Assembly (NCBI RefSeq): GCF_011075055.1
Contig: NC_058144.1
Location: 14,747,807-14,811,806 of the forward strand
Source of the DNA: Mangifera indica
Taxonomy: Eukaryota; Streptophyta; Magnoliopsida; Sapindales; Anacardiaceae
DNA: 64,000 bases
Direction: 5' to 3'
Shown: positions 48,166 through 58,808 of the stretch, one piece after another
Layout: every line of letters starts with the position of its first letter
How positions within the stretch are numbered: position 1 is the first letter of the stretch
Translations under genes and position numbers: made by a program
Notes under the pieces: model-generated
The model's input: only the letters and a program-made list of their open reading frames with translations
Databases searched by the model: none
Told to the model about the DNA's origin: nothing

Positions 48166-49648
48166 TGTTGGGATTTTGTATATGAGCTTTTAAATAATTT
48201 ATTAATAAAGAAATAGTTCTTTTATTCATATGCATAAATTGTTTCCTTTATTTTGTGATAATATAAAGTATGTATATGAATTATCTACTTACCTCATTTA
48301 ATATAAACTAAATCATTAAATTATTTCCTATAGATGTGATATAACTTGGACAATTATATCACTTAGTAGACACATTGAATATCTCTATTGAATGTTATGA
48401 GATGACATTAGTGGTGACGATGAAGGTCATGTCATTAGGGTATTAGTATAATTAATAGTTAGAGAACCATTTTTGAACATAACCAATAACGATAAGTCAC
48501 ATGGTCATAAAATTGTAGTCAATGACTTATTGTAAGATCGTACTACTGTATGAAGTAATTTTTTGACTTGAGATGTCATAGTCAGATTCGATATGGATAT
48601 GTGTGATTCATGTGGTGTATATATACAGGGATTAGCCACATCTTGTAAGACAAGCTATGTTTGTCATGTGTTATTTGTATGTGAAGAAGAATGATGGTTA
48701 AGGTAGGGTCTGTTGACTCGAAAAATATTGAGTTCTGAATATCTACTAATTTGACTTGGACCTAAGTTCTAAAGCAAACATTGATAAATATTAGAAATCG
48801 AATCTTTGACTAGAGTATAATGTAAGTCATACAAAGGATGTTCATCATGACATGTTCTGAATGTTTAAATTGATGATTTGTATAGAATTAAAATTAGGAC
48901 TTTGATAATCCATGAGTCCAAAATTAATCTAGATTGGACAACGAAATGTACGATTGGGGATATTAGGTTCGATGGAGTATTTCTTTATTATGGTTTAGAG
49001 GCTATGACACATTGCTAGATGTTAACCATAGTCACTGAGTTTTTGATGCACTTTCAGATTGTTTGAAAAATGACTCACAACTACGCTATGGTGAACCTAA
49101 AGCTTTACACCAATAAACCAAACTTTCTATAGGGAGTATTATTTATCCAAGGATGGCTAGCACCTTCCGAAGGATAATGAAAATTATATAAAATATTATA
49201 TAGGTGTAAAAAATAACATTTTAAAAGTTAAAATGTTAGTAAGATGAAATTAAAATGGCTAAGGTATATATTTGATATACATGAATGGTAAAACTTCAAA
49301 TTATGAATTTGTTGGGCCAAATAAAAATTTTGAAATTGCAAAATAGGCCACCATTATATAAAGTGCATTTTAGTTCATTTTAAACTAATATAAGTATTTT
49401 TGCACTTTACTTTCTCTCATAAAAACAAACTAAACGCTCTCGCCTCTCTTTAAGATTTGACTTGGAAGGTGCACTCCTTTGGAGGTTCTTCAAGTGAAGA
49501 GCTTAATCCATCATCCTATATCCCTATAAGAGGCAAAGAAATTGGTAAAAGTTTCATCCTTCTCTTATAAGCTTTAATCATGTTTTGATTCTTGTTCTAC
49601 CTATAAACATGACATTCTTTCCATCTTCTTCTTCACCTATCATTTACA
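48166..49648 (+). mobile_element. Third LTR of the copia-2 family
   Basis: It starts TGTTGGGATTTTG and ends CATTTACA, 1,483 bp, followed two bases later by a primer-binding site. It is collinear with 16950-18508 from TTTATTAATAAA onward (GATAAGTCACATGGTCAT, GGATATTAGGTTCGATG, GGAGGTTCTTCAAGTGA). It is the 5' LTR of a copia element of which only LTR and leader remain. Confidence 0.8.
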
Positions 49649-49650
49649 AA

Positions 49651-49662
49651 TGGTATCAGAGC
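49651..49662 (+). other. Primer-binding site, tRNA-iMet type
   Basis: TGGTATCAGAGC just inside the LTR at 48166-49648, identical to the site at 10631. Confidence 0.9.
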
Positions 49663-50330
49663 ATGGTTCAACTCCTTGCATGACTTTTTGAAGCTAAATA
49701 TATGATTTTTATACATAACGGTATGTATATGTATTATGTGTGTACATGCATGTTGTTAGTTTGCTAGGAAGTCAAGCTTTTCAAGCATGTTTTGCTTTAT
49801 AACTCTTGGCTCAGTTTTATTTCTTTTTTCCATATTCTAATTCTTTTAAGATGAAAAACATGTGCTTTAATGCATGTATATGTGCTTGATTTAGACATAT
49901 ATGTGTTTGATTTAGACATAAATATGCTTTTTGACTTGAAAATTGAAATTTAAATCTCTGTAATTTTTATTAATGCATGTTGACTAGATGTCTATGATGA
50001 TATGCATTGAAAAATTTATGCTAATTTTGTGTATTGTACATAAAATCCATGAATTAAGGGCATTCATATATGGTATATGCATAGGAAAGTTTGATGTATG
50101 GAGATATGTTAATATATTTGCATATATATATTGAAATGTTTAAGTTCACATTTGGACATGTTAAATGATGTTTTAATGTTAATTAAGACATTTGAGTGAA
50201 GATTATGATGTATGTGATTAATATATATAATTACATATAATATAAAAGATTATGATGCATGGTGAAAACATGTGCATGTGGAAGTAGTAAATGATGTCAT
50301 GAGAATTTTAACCATGATCGATATAGATAA
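49663..50330 (+). other. Leader fragment of the third copia copy
   Basis: No gene. Parts resemble the leader at 10643-11400 (TATGTGATTAA-like). It ends without reaching gag, at a junction with gypsy gag sequence somewhere between 50290 and 50330. Confidence 0.55.
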
Positions 50331-52761
50331 AATCTAGTATGCTAGCCTCCTATTGAAGGATGATGTAAAAGTTTGGTAGCAGATGCTATATGAGACCCAC
50401 TAAATGTCAAAGTCGACTTAGGCTAATTTCACATAGGTTTTTGAGAAAAAGTACCTGTTAGTAGATATTCTCTATATGAAGCCCAAAAATTTCTCCACCT
50501 AAAGCAAGACAGTATGATAGTTAGGGAGTTTTCCACCAAGCTAAACTTTTTAGCCAAGCATGCTCTAGGGTAATCTAGTTCAGACAGGGGCAAGTTGGAG
50601 GTTTCCCTTAGAAGACTCAAGTCAGACATTACCAAGGATGTCATAATAGTAGATAATACTCTCATATCTTTATCAAAGGCTCCAGATAAAACATTAAGGT
50701 CAGAGGCCATGAGGCAGAGGATAACCCAAAAAAGAGAGGCATTAGACCAGCCCATGCTAGTAACCCCATCCTAGAGATAAGGCCAGATGATCACAAGTGG
50801 CAGTTGAGAGAATGACAACCAAGATAGTGGTAGTAGGGACTTCAGAGGCAAGAGGTATTTCTAGTCAAGAAACAATAAAAGAAATAGAACGGTAAGAAAT
50901 AGAGGAAAAATGATCAACCAAGGCATGATGATCCCCCTACTTATCGTAGATATGTATGGAGACATGCTGAAGACTATCTAGCTGATCAAAGAGTATGTTA
51001 TAAGTGCAAGTAGCCTAACCACTTTGTCTGATAGTACATAACCATAACAACATTAGCCCCAATAGATCAAACAGTTGGGGGAAGATATGCTCGAGTGTAT
51101 ACAACCACCCAAACCCAAGTCGAAGCCAGCCTAACAATAGTGACCAGTAAGTTAATATTTCACTCTTGTCTTTTGTAAGCATTAATTGACTTTAGTGCTA
51201 CATATTATTTCATTGCTAGTGGCATGGTAGAGAGAATAGGGCTAGAGCTTACAGTAATCTCGCAGATTAGTATGAAGTTGCAAATGGCAACAACGTGATG
51301 ATTAGAGAGATGGTTCTTTTAGAAGGCTGAGAGTTAGTCGTAGACTTGATCGTGATGGACATGCTCAATTTTGATGTAATACCCAGCATGGACTTCTTAA
51401 ACAAATATGGGGTAGAGATAAATTGCAAAAAGAAAAGATCTAGTTTAGCTTAGATAATAAAAAGTAGTTTACTTTTGAAGAAGGCCAAGTTCTCAGCAAG
51501 GTAATCAGCAGTGTCAAGGCCATGAATACTTAGTAAATGGTGTATAGCATATTTAATGCATATAGTGAATAGATCAGATAAAGTAACCCTATGTGTAAAA
51601 GACACTCTAGTGGTACAAGACTTTTCAAACGTTTTTCTTGGTAGTCTTCAAAGGTTAGCACAAGAGAGAGAGGTGGAGTTTAGCATTGAGTTAGCCCTAA
51701 GCACAGTGCCAATTTTTAAGGAACCATACAGAATAACCCCAACTGAACTATAAGAGCTAAAGAATCAGTTGCAAAAGTTGTTAGATAGTGGTTTTATTAG
51801 ATCAAGCCACTCACCAAGAAATGCACTAATCCTATTTATAAAGAAGAAAAATAGATTGATGAGGATGTGTGTCAACTACAAGGAGTTCAATAAAGTAACA
51901 ATGAAAAATAAGTACCCACTTCTAAGGATAAATGAATTGTTTGATTAGCTTAAGAGTGTATCGATGTTCTCTAAGATTGACTTAAGGTCAAGTTATCATC
52001 ATGTAATACCCTCAGATATATTCTAGGGGTATTTATGTCTTTTGACCCTGCTTTGAAACTGTAATACCCTCAGTGGTAATTACATCTTTTGACCCTGTTT
52101 CGAGAATATATATATAAATTCACATGTATGTGTGTGTTTTTATTTATATATGTATACATATATATAACTCTCTAGATATATATATATATATATAAAGAAA
52201 CAAAAAAAAAGAAAAAAAAGAAAAAGAGAAAAAGATAAGGATGTATATAAAGAGAAAGGAAGAAGACAAAACAAAAAGAAACTTCAAGACTTTTCCCTCT
52301 TCTTTCTGTCCATTCCAGCAGCCCCCATTCTCCATGCTAATTGCTTTTGTTTTGTGAAGATAAAAGAAGAACTTGAAAGGGTTTTGGAAGACAAAATAAG
52401 AAAAAGAAACAAAGAATCACTTTGGAAGCTTTGGTAACCAAAAGAACTTCTTCCTTTCCCTTTTACCTATGATTATATATATTTAATACATGTTATATGA
52501 ATATGTTAGTGTGTTTTGGTATTGATTTAAGGTGATTTTAATGATAAAGGAAGCAAGATAAGGAAGGGGAAGCCAACTTGCAAAAATTGGCTTGAAACAA
52601 GGTAAAGGGTATCATCCTTGATATGTTGCATCTTTTAGGCTTTTGGTTCCTTGGATCTATGTTATAAATGATGATTTTGGAGTTAAGAAATGTTGTTTTG
52701 CCATTTGGGGTGTCTATGTGTGTGATTTTGTTGATGGCAGAGAGTTGGCTAATATTTACAG

Positions 52762-53330
52762 TTTTGCCACTGAGTTCGTCCCATGTTTTGGCTGCTTATC
52801 TTATGCATCATGGGTTATATTATAGCTTGTTGGAAAGATCTTTGAATTCTCTTTTCATTGATATATAGCTTGTATGAATTGGGGATCATTTGGACTGTTA
52901 AATATTGTATGAACCACAAGGACTGTTTTACCAAATAAACAGAGGAGGCAGCTTTTGCCACTGATTTCATCTCACGTTTTGACTGTCTTATCTAATGATT
53001 TATGAGTGCTATTATATCTTGTTGGAAATCTCTTTGAATTCTCTTTTCAGTGATATATAGCTTGTATGAATTGGGGATCATTTGGACTGTTAAATATTGT
53101 ATGAACCACAAGGATTGCTTTACCAAATAAATAGAGGAGGCAATTTTTGCCACTGATTTCATCTCACGTTTTGACTGCCTTATGTAATGAATTATGAGTT
53201 CTATTATAGCTTTTTGAAAAGCTCTTTGAATCTTCTTTTGAACGATATATAGCTCGTATGAATTAGAAACCTTTTGGACTGTGAAATTGTATGAAAAAGA
53301 AGGTTGCCCTGTCAAATGAACAGGGTTGTG
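52762..53330 (+). repeat. Three tandem units of about 192 bp inside the inner LTR
   Basis: Units start with TTTTGCCACTGA at 52762, 52953 and 53145. The first two share long identical stretches (AATTGGGGATCATTTGGACT); the third is more diverged. The outer LTR has a single unit (about 54905-55090). Confidence 0.85.
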
Positions 53331-53584
53331 AACAATATTTTCACAGTTTTGGAAAGGAAAAGAAAGAAAAGAAAGGAAAGTAAAGGAAAGGAAAGAAAGG
53401 AGAGAAAAATAAAAGAAGAAGAAAAGAAAGAAAAGCAAGAAAAGGAATTTGGGGCTCAAGATTTAGGGGTCGTCCCAAGAGTATAGTCTGGTGAGTTATG
53501 AATAGATTTAGATGGAAGCAAAATTAGTAAGATATAAGACCCGCATGCATGCTATGAACTATGAGGGGGCACTTTACACTACAC

Positions 53585-53690
53585 CACCTATAGTAGGGCA
53601 CGCCCATAGTAGGACACGTCTGTAGTAGGACATAGACCTACAGTAGGGTCCACTCGTAGTAAAGCATGCTCGTAGTAGAACTCAATTCAG
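53585..53690 (+). repeat. Short degenerate tandem repeat TAGTAGGRCAYG
   Basis: Five to six imperfect units with a period of about 18-20 bases, e.g. TAGTAGGGCACG and TAGTAGGACACG. Related arrays are in the outer LTR (about 55368-55450) and in the different LTR at 61950-62030. Confidence 0.8.
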
Positions 53691-56600
53691 ATTCATAAAT
53701 GGTGTAGTGAGAGAAAAGAAGAGAGCTCAAGCTTAGAAAAATGTTAAATCCCTATAGTCAGCTTCCAGAAAGTATCAAATAGACACCAGATGGGATAAAG
53801 TATGACCCAAATAGTAAAACATGAACTAGATTATCCCCTCGAGTTTTTATGTGGGTTATGAGTGAGGTTGAGTCCCGAGAGTGAGTTAGAGCAGGAAAAA
53901 AGATAGTTTACTTAATTCTTTCCCCTTACTGAGTGTTCTTATCTCTCACTTCCTTTTCTTTCTTGATTGTAGGTACAAGTGATCGAGGTAACTGTGAGGC
54001 AGGGTCAAGTCAGCGAAGATAGATCCGGTTGGAGCAGAATATCTTTGGTTTATATTACATGCATACAGTGGCATGTTCTTGTCGACTTTTGACCTTTTTG
54101 AGATTATTGTACAGTCGTATATGATTACTCCCTATTTTTAAATGCTTTCAGATGAGTTTTCATATGAGTATATACATCTTTTATTCGCTTCCAGATTTTC
54201 AGTTTTCTTAGAATACTTTCTAAACACTTTTAGTGATGCGTTTATTTTAAAGTATTTTAAAAGAAAAAAAATAAACGCTTCGGATATTAATTCGTAACAT
54301 TTCTCTTTTGGTGGGTAGTATTTCTAGGAATGGGTGTTACAGAGACATTTCCCGTTTTAAATATATATGTTCAAATGTATGTGTGTGTTTATATATATAT
54401 ATATAACAATTACAAAAAGATAAAGGTCTATATATAGATATAGACCTATATTAAAAAAGTATGTATATATAAAGAAAGAAAATACATAAAAAAAGAACTT
54501 TATGCCTTTTTCCATCATCTTCTCCTATCTCTTCTAGAAGAAAGCAATTTTCTTCATGCTTTTGCTTTGTTTTGAAGAAAAATGGATGATTTGAAAAGGT
54601 TTTGGAAGACAAGTATATATATATTGGATGCATGTTATATGAATATGTTAGTGTGATTTAGTGTTGATTTAAGGTGGTTTTGGTGATAAAAGAAGGAAGA
54701 CAAAGAGGAATGAGCCAATTTAACAAAGATTGACCTAAAACAAGATAAGTGGAATCATTCTTGGTATGTTTCATGTTTTATGCTTTTGGTTTCTTGGCTC
54801 TATGTTATAAATGATGATTTTGAAATTGAGAAATGTTGTTTTACCATTTGGGATATCTATGTGTGTGATTTTGTTCATGGTAGAGAGTTGGATAATATTA
54901 AAAGTTTTACCACGAATTTCATCCCACGTTTTGACTATTTTATCTGATGAATCATAAATGCTAATATAGTTTTTTGGAAAGCTCTTTGAATCCTCTTTTC
55001 AATGATATATAGCTTATATAAATTAGAGACTGTTTAGACTGTTAAATTGTTTGAACAAAAAGCCTACCCTACCAAATAAATAGTCTAATGAATACTAAGT
55101 TACAGTTTTTGGAAAGAAAGAAAAAAGAAAAGGAGGAGAAAAAGAAAAGGAAGAAAAGAGTTAAAGGAAAGGAAAGAAAAGAAAAGAAAGAAGAGGAAAA
55201 GAAAAGAAAGAAAAACAAAAAAAGGAATTTGTGGCTCAAGATTTAGGGGTCGTCCCAAGAGTATGGTTTGGTAGATTATGGATAGTTTTAGATGGAAGTA
55301 AGATTACTAAGAGATAATGCATGCATGTATGCTATGAACTATGAGGGGGCACTTTACGATACACCACTCATAGTATGGCACGTCTCTAATAGGACACATC
55401 TATAGTAGGACATAGACCCGCAATAAGGTATGCTTGCAGTAGAGCATAATTCATATTCAGAAATGGTATAATAAGAGAAAAGAAGAGAGTTTGAGCTTAA
55501 AAAAGTGTTAAATCCCTATAGTCAGCTTATAGAAAGTATCAAATAGACACCAGATGGGACAAAGTGTGACCCAAATAATAAATGATGAACTAGATTATCT
55601 CCTCGATTCCTTGAGGAGGTTATGATATGAGATTGAGTCTCAAAGGTGATTTAGAATAGAAAAGGAGATAGTTTACTTAATTCTTTCCCTTTACTGAGTG
55701 TTCTTATCTCTCACTTCCTTTTCTTTCATGATTATAGGTATAAGCGATCGAGGTAGCTACGAGGCAAGGTCAGGTCAGCAAAAATAAATCCAAACTAGAA
55801 CAGGTTATCTATGGTTTTTATTACATGCAAAAGATATTGTTAACTTTTGGCCTTATTTAGATAGTTGTATAGTTATATCTAAAGGCATGTACATGATTAC
55901 TCTATGATCTTAGATGTTTTCAGATGAGTTTTCATATGGGATATATACATCTTTTATTCGTTTTTAGATTTTCAATTTTCTCAGAATAATTTTAGAATGC
56001 TTTTAGCTTTAAGTTCATTTTTAAATTTGTTTTAAAATAAATGCTCCAGATATTAATTTGTAATATTTTTTTTCTCTAGAAAGTTGTACTTTTAGAGAAG
56101 GATGTTGCACATCAAGTCCAAATTACTGAATAAGATATAACCAAGACAATATTTAGAAATAGATATAGGAATTATAAGTTTGTGGTTATAACTTCGGGTT
56201 GATCAATGCCCTAACAGTATTTATAGACCTATGAACAAGATGTACAGGACTGTTTAGACAAGTTTATAGTGATTTTCATAGATTACATCCTAGTATTCTC
56301 CAAGATTCGAGATGAGTATGTGTAACATCTGAGGTTTGTACTGTAGAGGTTAAGAGAGAGGTAGTTGTATGTCAAGTTTTCCAAGTGGTAGTTTAGGCTA
56401 GACAGAGTGGTTTTTTTTAGACATGTAGTCTCATCAAATCGTATCTTAGTAGACCCCAGTAAAGTAAAGGTTATATTAGAGTGACAGAGACCTAAGATAG
56501 CTAAAAAGGTAAGCAGTTTCCTTGGGTTGGCAAATTATTACAAGTGGTTTATTAAAGGTTTTGGAAAATTAGCCTAACCACTCAGAAAGTTGATTCACAA

Positions 56601-57921
56601 GTATGTTCCCTTTAAGTGGTCTGATGCCTAAGAGTAGAGTTTCTAGAGATTGAAGAAAAGGTTGACATCAGCTTTTATCCTAACTTTGCTAGTAGAAGCG
56701 AATTAGGAGCAATTTTAATGTAGAGGGGTAAAGTTATAGCATAAGCCTTTTGCTAATTGAAAGATTATGAGAGTCGGTACCTAACACAAGACCTTAAGTT
56801 GGCAGTTGCTGTGTTTACTCTTAAGATATAGTGATACTATATATACAAGGTCAAGAGTAACATATACATGGATTATAAGAGCGTTAAATATTTCTTTATC
56901 CAAAAGGAGCTCAATATGAGGCAAAAGTAGTGGTTAGAAATAGTGAAAGATTATGAATATGAGATTAAGTACCACCCGGGTAAGGCTAATATAGTTGTGG
57001 ATGCCCTAAGCAGGAAAGTAGTTTTAGTGTAGATTATTGCTCATCGAGAGTTAAGTAGGAGTTGGTGAGAAAGCAAATTGAGATAGTCACAGAGTAGTTG
57101 GCAAGCTTTCAAATTCAATAAACTCTTCATGATAAGACCCGTGCGGCTTACGTTATAGATGACTGGTTTGTTTAACCAAAGGTACCAAGGTAGATTTTAG
57201 TATTGTAAAGGACATTATAAGATTCAGAGGTCAAGTATGTGTTCCCAAGATTAGAGTTTAAGAGATAGGATTCTTACTGAGGCGTATAATTCCCTTTACA
57301 CCACTCACCTTAAGAGTGTAAAGATGTATCGACATCTGAGGAGATCTTTTTAGTATTCAAGTATAAAGAAAGATATAATAGAGTTTATGACTAAGTGTCT
57401 AATGTGTCAACAAGTTAAGGTTGAACATTAGAAACCATTAGGATTGTTGCAACCTCTTAGTATTTCATAGTGAAAATGGGAACACATATCGATAGACTTC
57501 ATGGTCAGATTGCCAAGGGTCAAAGGAAGACACAATGAGGTCAACATACTTTATTGTAGTTAAAGACACTACAAGTACAAATCAGTTAGACCAAATTTAT
57601 GTTAAGGAAAAAGTTGGCTCCATGGGTACCCAAGACAATAGTATCAGATCACAACACAAGGTTCGTCTTGACTTTTTGGTAGAGTATGTAAAGGTCTTTC
57701 TGTACAAGGTTAGCTTTCAAAACAACTTATTGCCCTTAAATAAATGGTCAAATTAAGAGAGTTAATAAGCTGATCGAGAATATATTGAGGGTTTATTGCT
57801 TAGATAGAGGAGTGAGTTGGACAAATGTGTTGTTGTTAATAGAGTTTGTGTATAATAACAGTTACTAAACAACTATCAAAATGGCTTCATATAAAGCTTT
57901 ATATGGCAAAAAATGTAGATC

Positions 57922-58216
57922 ACTATTGCTAAGGCTGGATTTGAACCGAATTTGTTCAAGCTCGAGCTCAGCTCGAATGAGCTAACCCCAAATGAGCTTG
58001 AATAAGCTCGCAAGCTAAAAATTCTGATACAAAACAATATCGTTTTGACTAATATGTATTAAAACAACATCGTTTTAATAACGAGTTAGTTAAAGCTCAA
58101 GCTCGAATCAAGTTCCAACCGAGCTCTAGCTCAAAATGAGTCGAGTTCTAGCTTATATACAATGAGCTTGATGAGTTCGAGCTCAAGCTCGACTCAAATC
58201 TAGCCCTAACTATTGC
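57922..58216 (-). mobile_element. Complete hAT-like MITE in gypsy C integrase
   Basis: A 279-bp element (57930-58208) lies between two identical ACTATTGC duplications (57922-57929 and 58209-58216). Its ends TAAGGCTGGATTTGA and, read inward from the right, TAGGGCTAGATTTGA are inverted repeats. The arms are full of AGCTCGAGCTC-type palindromes and the middle has AAAACxACATCGTTTTAAT. It has no coding capacity. The integrase sequence on each side (YGKKCRS and HWDVIRK) is contiguous apart from the insert and one duplication. Confidence 0.9.
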
Positions 58217-58808
58217 ATTGGGATGTGATAAGAAAGATAGATGTCTTGACGCAATTATTAGGACCCGAGATGACTGAGAGGATGACAAAGGATGTAGGAT
58301 TGATAAGGGAAAGGATGAAGTAGAGTCAAGATTGTCAAGAAAGTTATTCAGACTAAAGAAGGTATGATCTTAAATCTAGTATGGGTAAAAAGGTGTTTAT
58401 TGGAGTAACCCCCTACAAGCATGTTATGAGATTCAATAGGAAACGCAAGTTAGTGCCAAGGTTTGTGGGACCATTCTAGGTTAGAGCATATAGGTAAGGT
58501 TGTCTATAGGCTTGTGTTGCTAGTAAGCATAAGTCGTATTTATAACATCTTTCATATGACTTAACCCATGTGTTCATAATTGAGGATGTCGAGCTCAATG
58601 ATAATTTGGCATATGAAGAACACCTAGTTTAGATTTTAGACTAATGAGTCAAGGAGCTTAAACATAGATGGACTTCTTTAGTTAAGGTTCTATGAAGAAA
58701 TGATAGAGTTGAGGAGGCCACATAAAAGGTCCAGCAGGATATGAGGCAGTGGTTTCCATAACTTTTGGAGTGAATTTTAGAGACAAAATTCATATAAAGG
58801 GGGAGGAT

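Larger units (their letters stand above)
52055..54346 (+). mobile_element. Inner LTR nested in the outer solo LTR
   Basis: A complete LTR (52060-54341, 2,282 bp) starting TGTAATACC and ending GGGTGTTACA, flanked by GAAAC (52055-52059) and GAGAC (54342-54346), a 5-bp duplication with one mismatch. The outer LTR resumes after it exactly where the homologous gypsy B LTR continues. It is longer than the outer LTR because of three tandem units of about 192 bp. The minus frame at 52992-53459 and the + frames at 52643-52868 and 53304-53486 lie in this LTR and are not genes. Confidence 0.85.
51997..56114 (+). mobile_element. Outer solo LTR inserted in gypsy C reverse transcriptase
   Basis: The insertion is bounded by TGTAATACC at 52002 and GTTGCA at 56109, with the 5-bp CATCA on both sides (51997-52001 and 56110-56114). 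Its own sequence is 52002-52059 plus 54347-56109, about 1.82 kb, interrupted by another LTR. It is collinear with the gypsy B LTRs for its first 600 bases, so it belongs to that family. There is no internal coding region, hence a solo LTR. Confidence 0.88.
50331..58773 (+). pseudogene. Gypsy element C gag-pol, split by two later insertions
   Basis: Gag-like sequence starts with LKDDVKVWWQ-type residues near 50355 and includes a zinc knuckle (VCYKCKxPNHF, near 50990-51030). Protease is near 51180-51240 (an LIDF line where LIDSGA is usual, then ASGMVERIG) and MNTLNKYG-like sequence follows. Reverse transcriptase runs from 51750 to 52001, stops at an LTR insertion and resumes at 56115. RNase H is near 56640-57060 and integrase near 57290-58450, the latter split at 57930-58208 by a MITE. 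The end near 58773 (FPxLLE) is the usual gypsy terminus. Stops are frequent. At both insertions the two halves belong to one reading frame family and adjoin across a perfect target duplication, which proves the order of events. There is no 5' LTR: the left end abuts a copia leader. Confidence 0.85.

Noticed and set aside
52992..53459. 155-codon minus-strand frame with Phe/Leu-rich start resembling a signal peptide
   Set aside because: The Phe/Leu run is the reverse of the purine tract, and the rest is the 192-bp tandem unit read backwards; no membrane protein is implied.
53585..53690. Regular short repeats that could suggest a CRISPR-like array
   Set aside because: Units are only 12 bases, degenerate and with no distinct spacers; they lie within plant LTRs.
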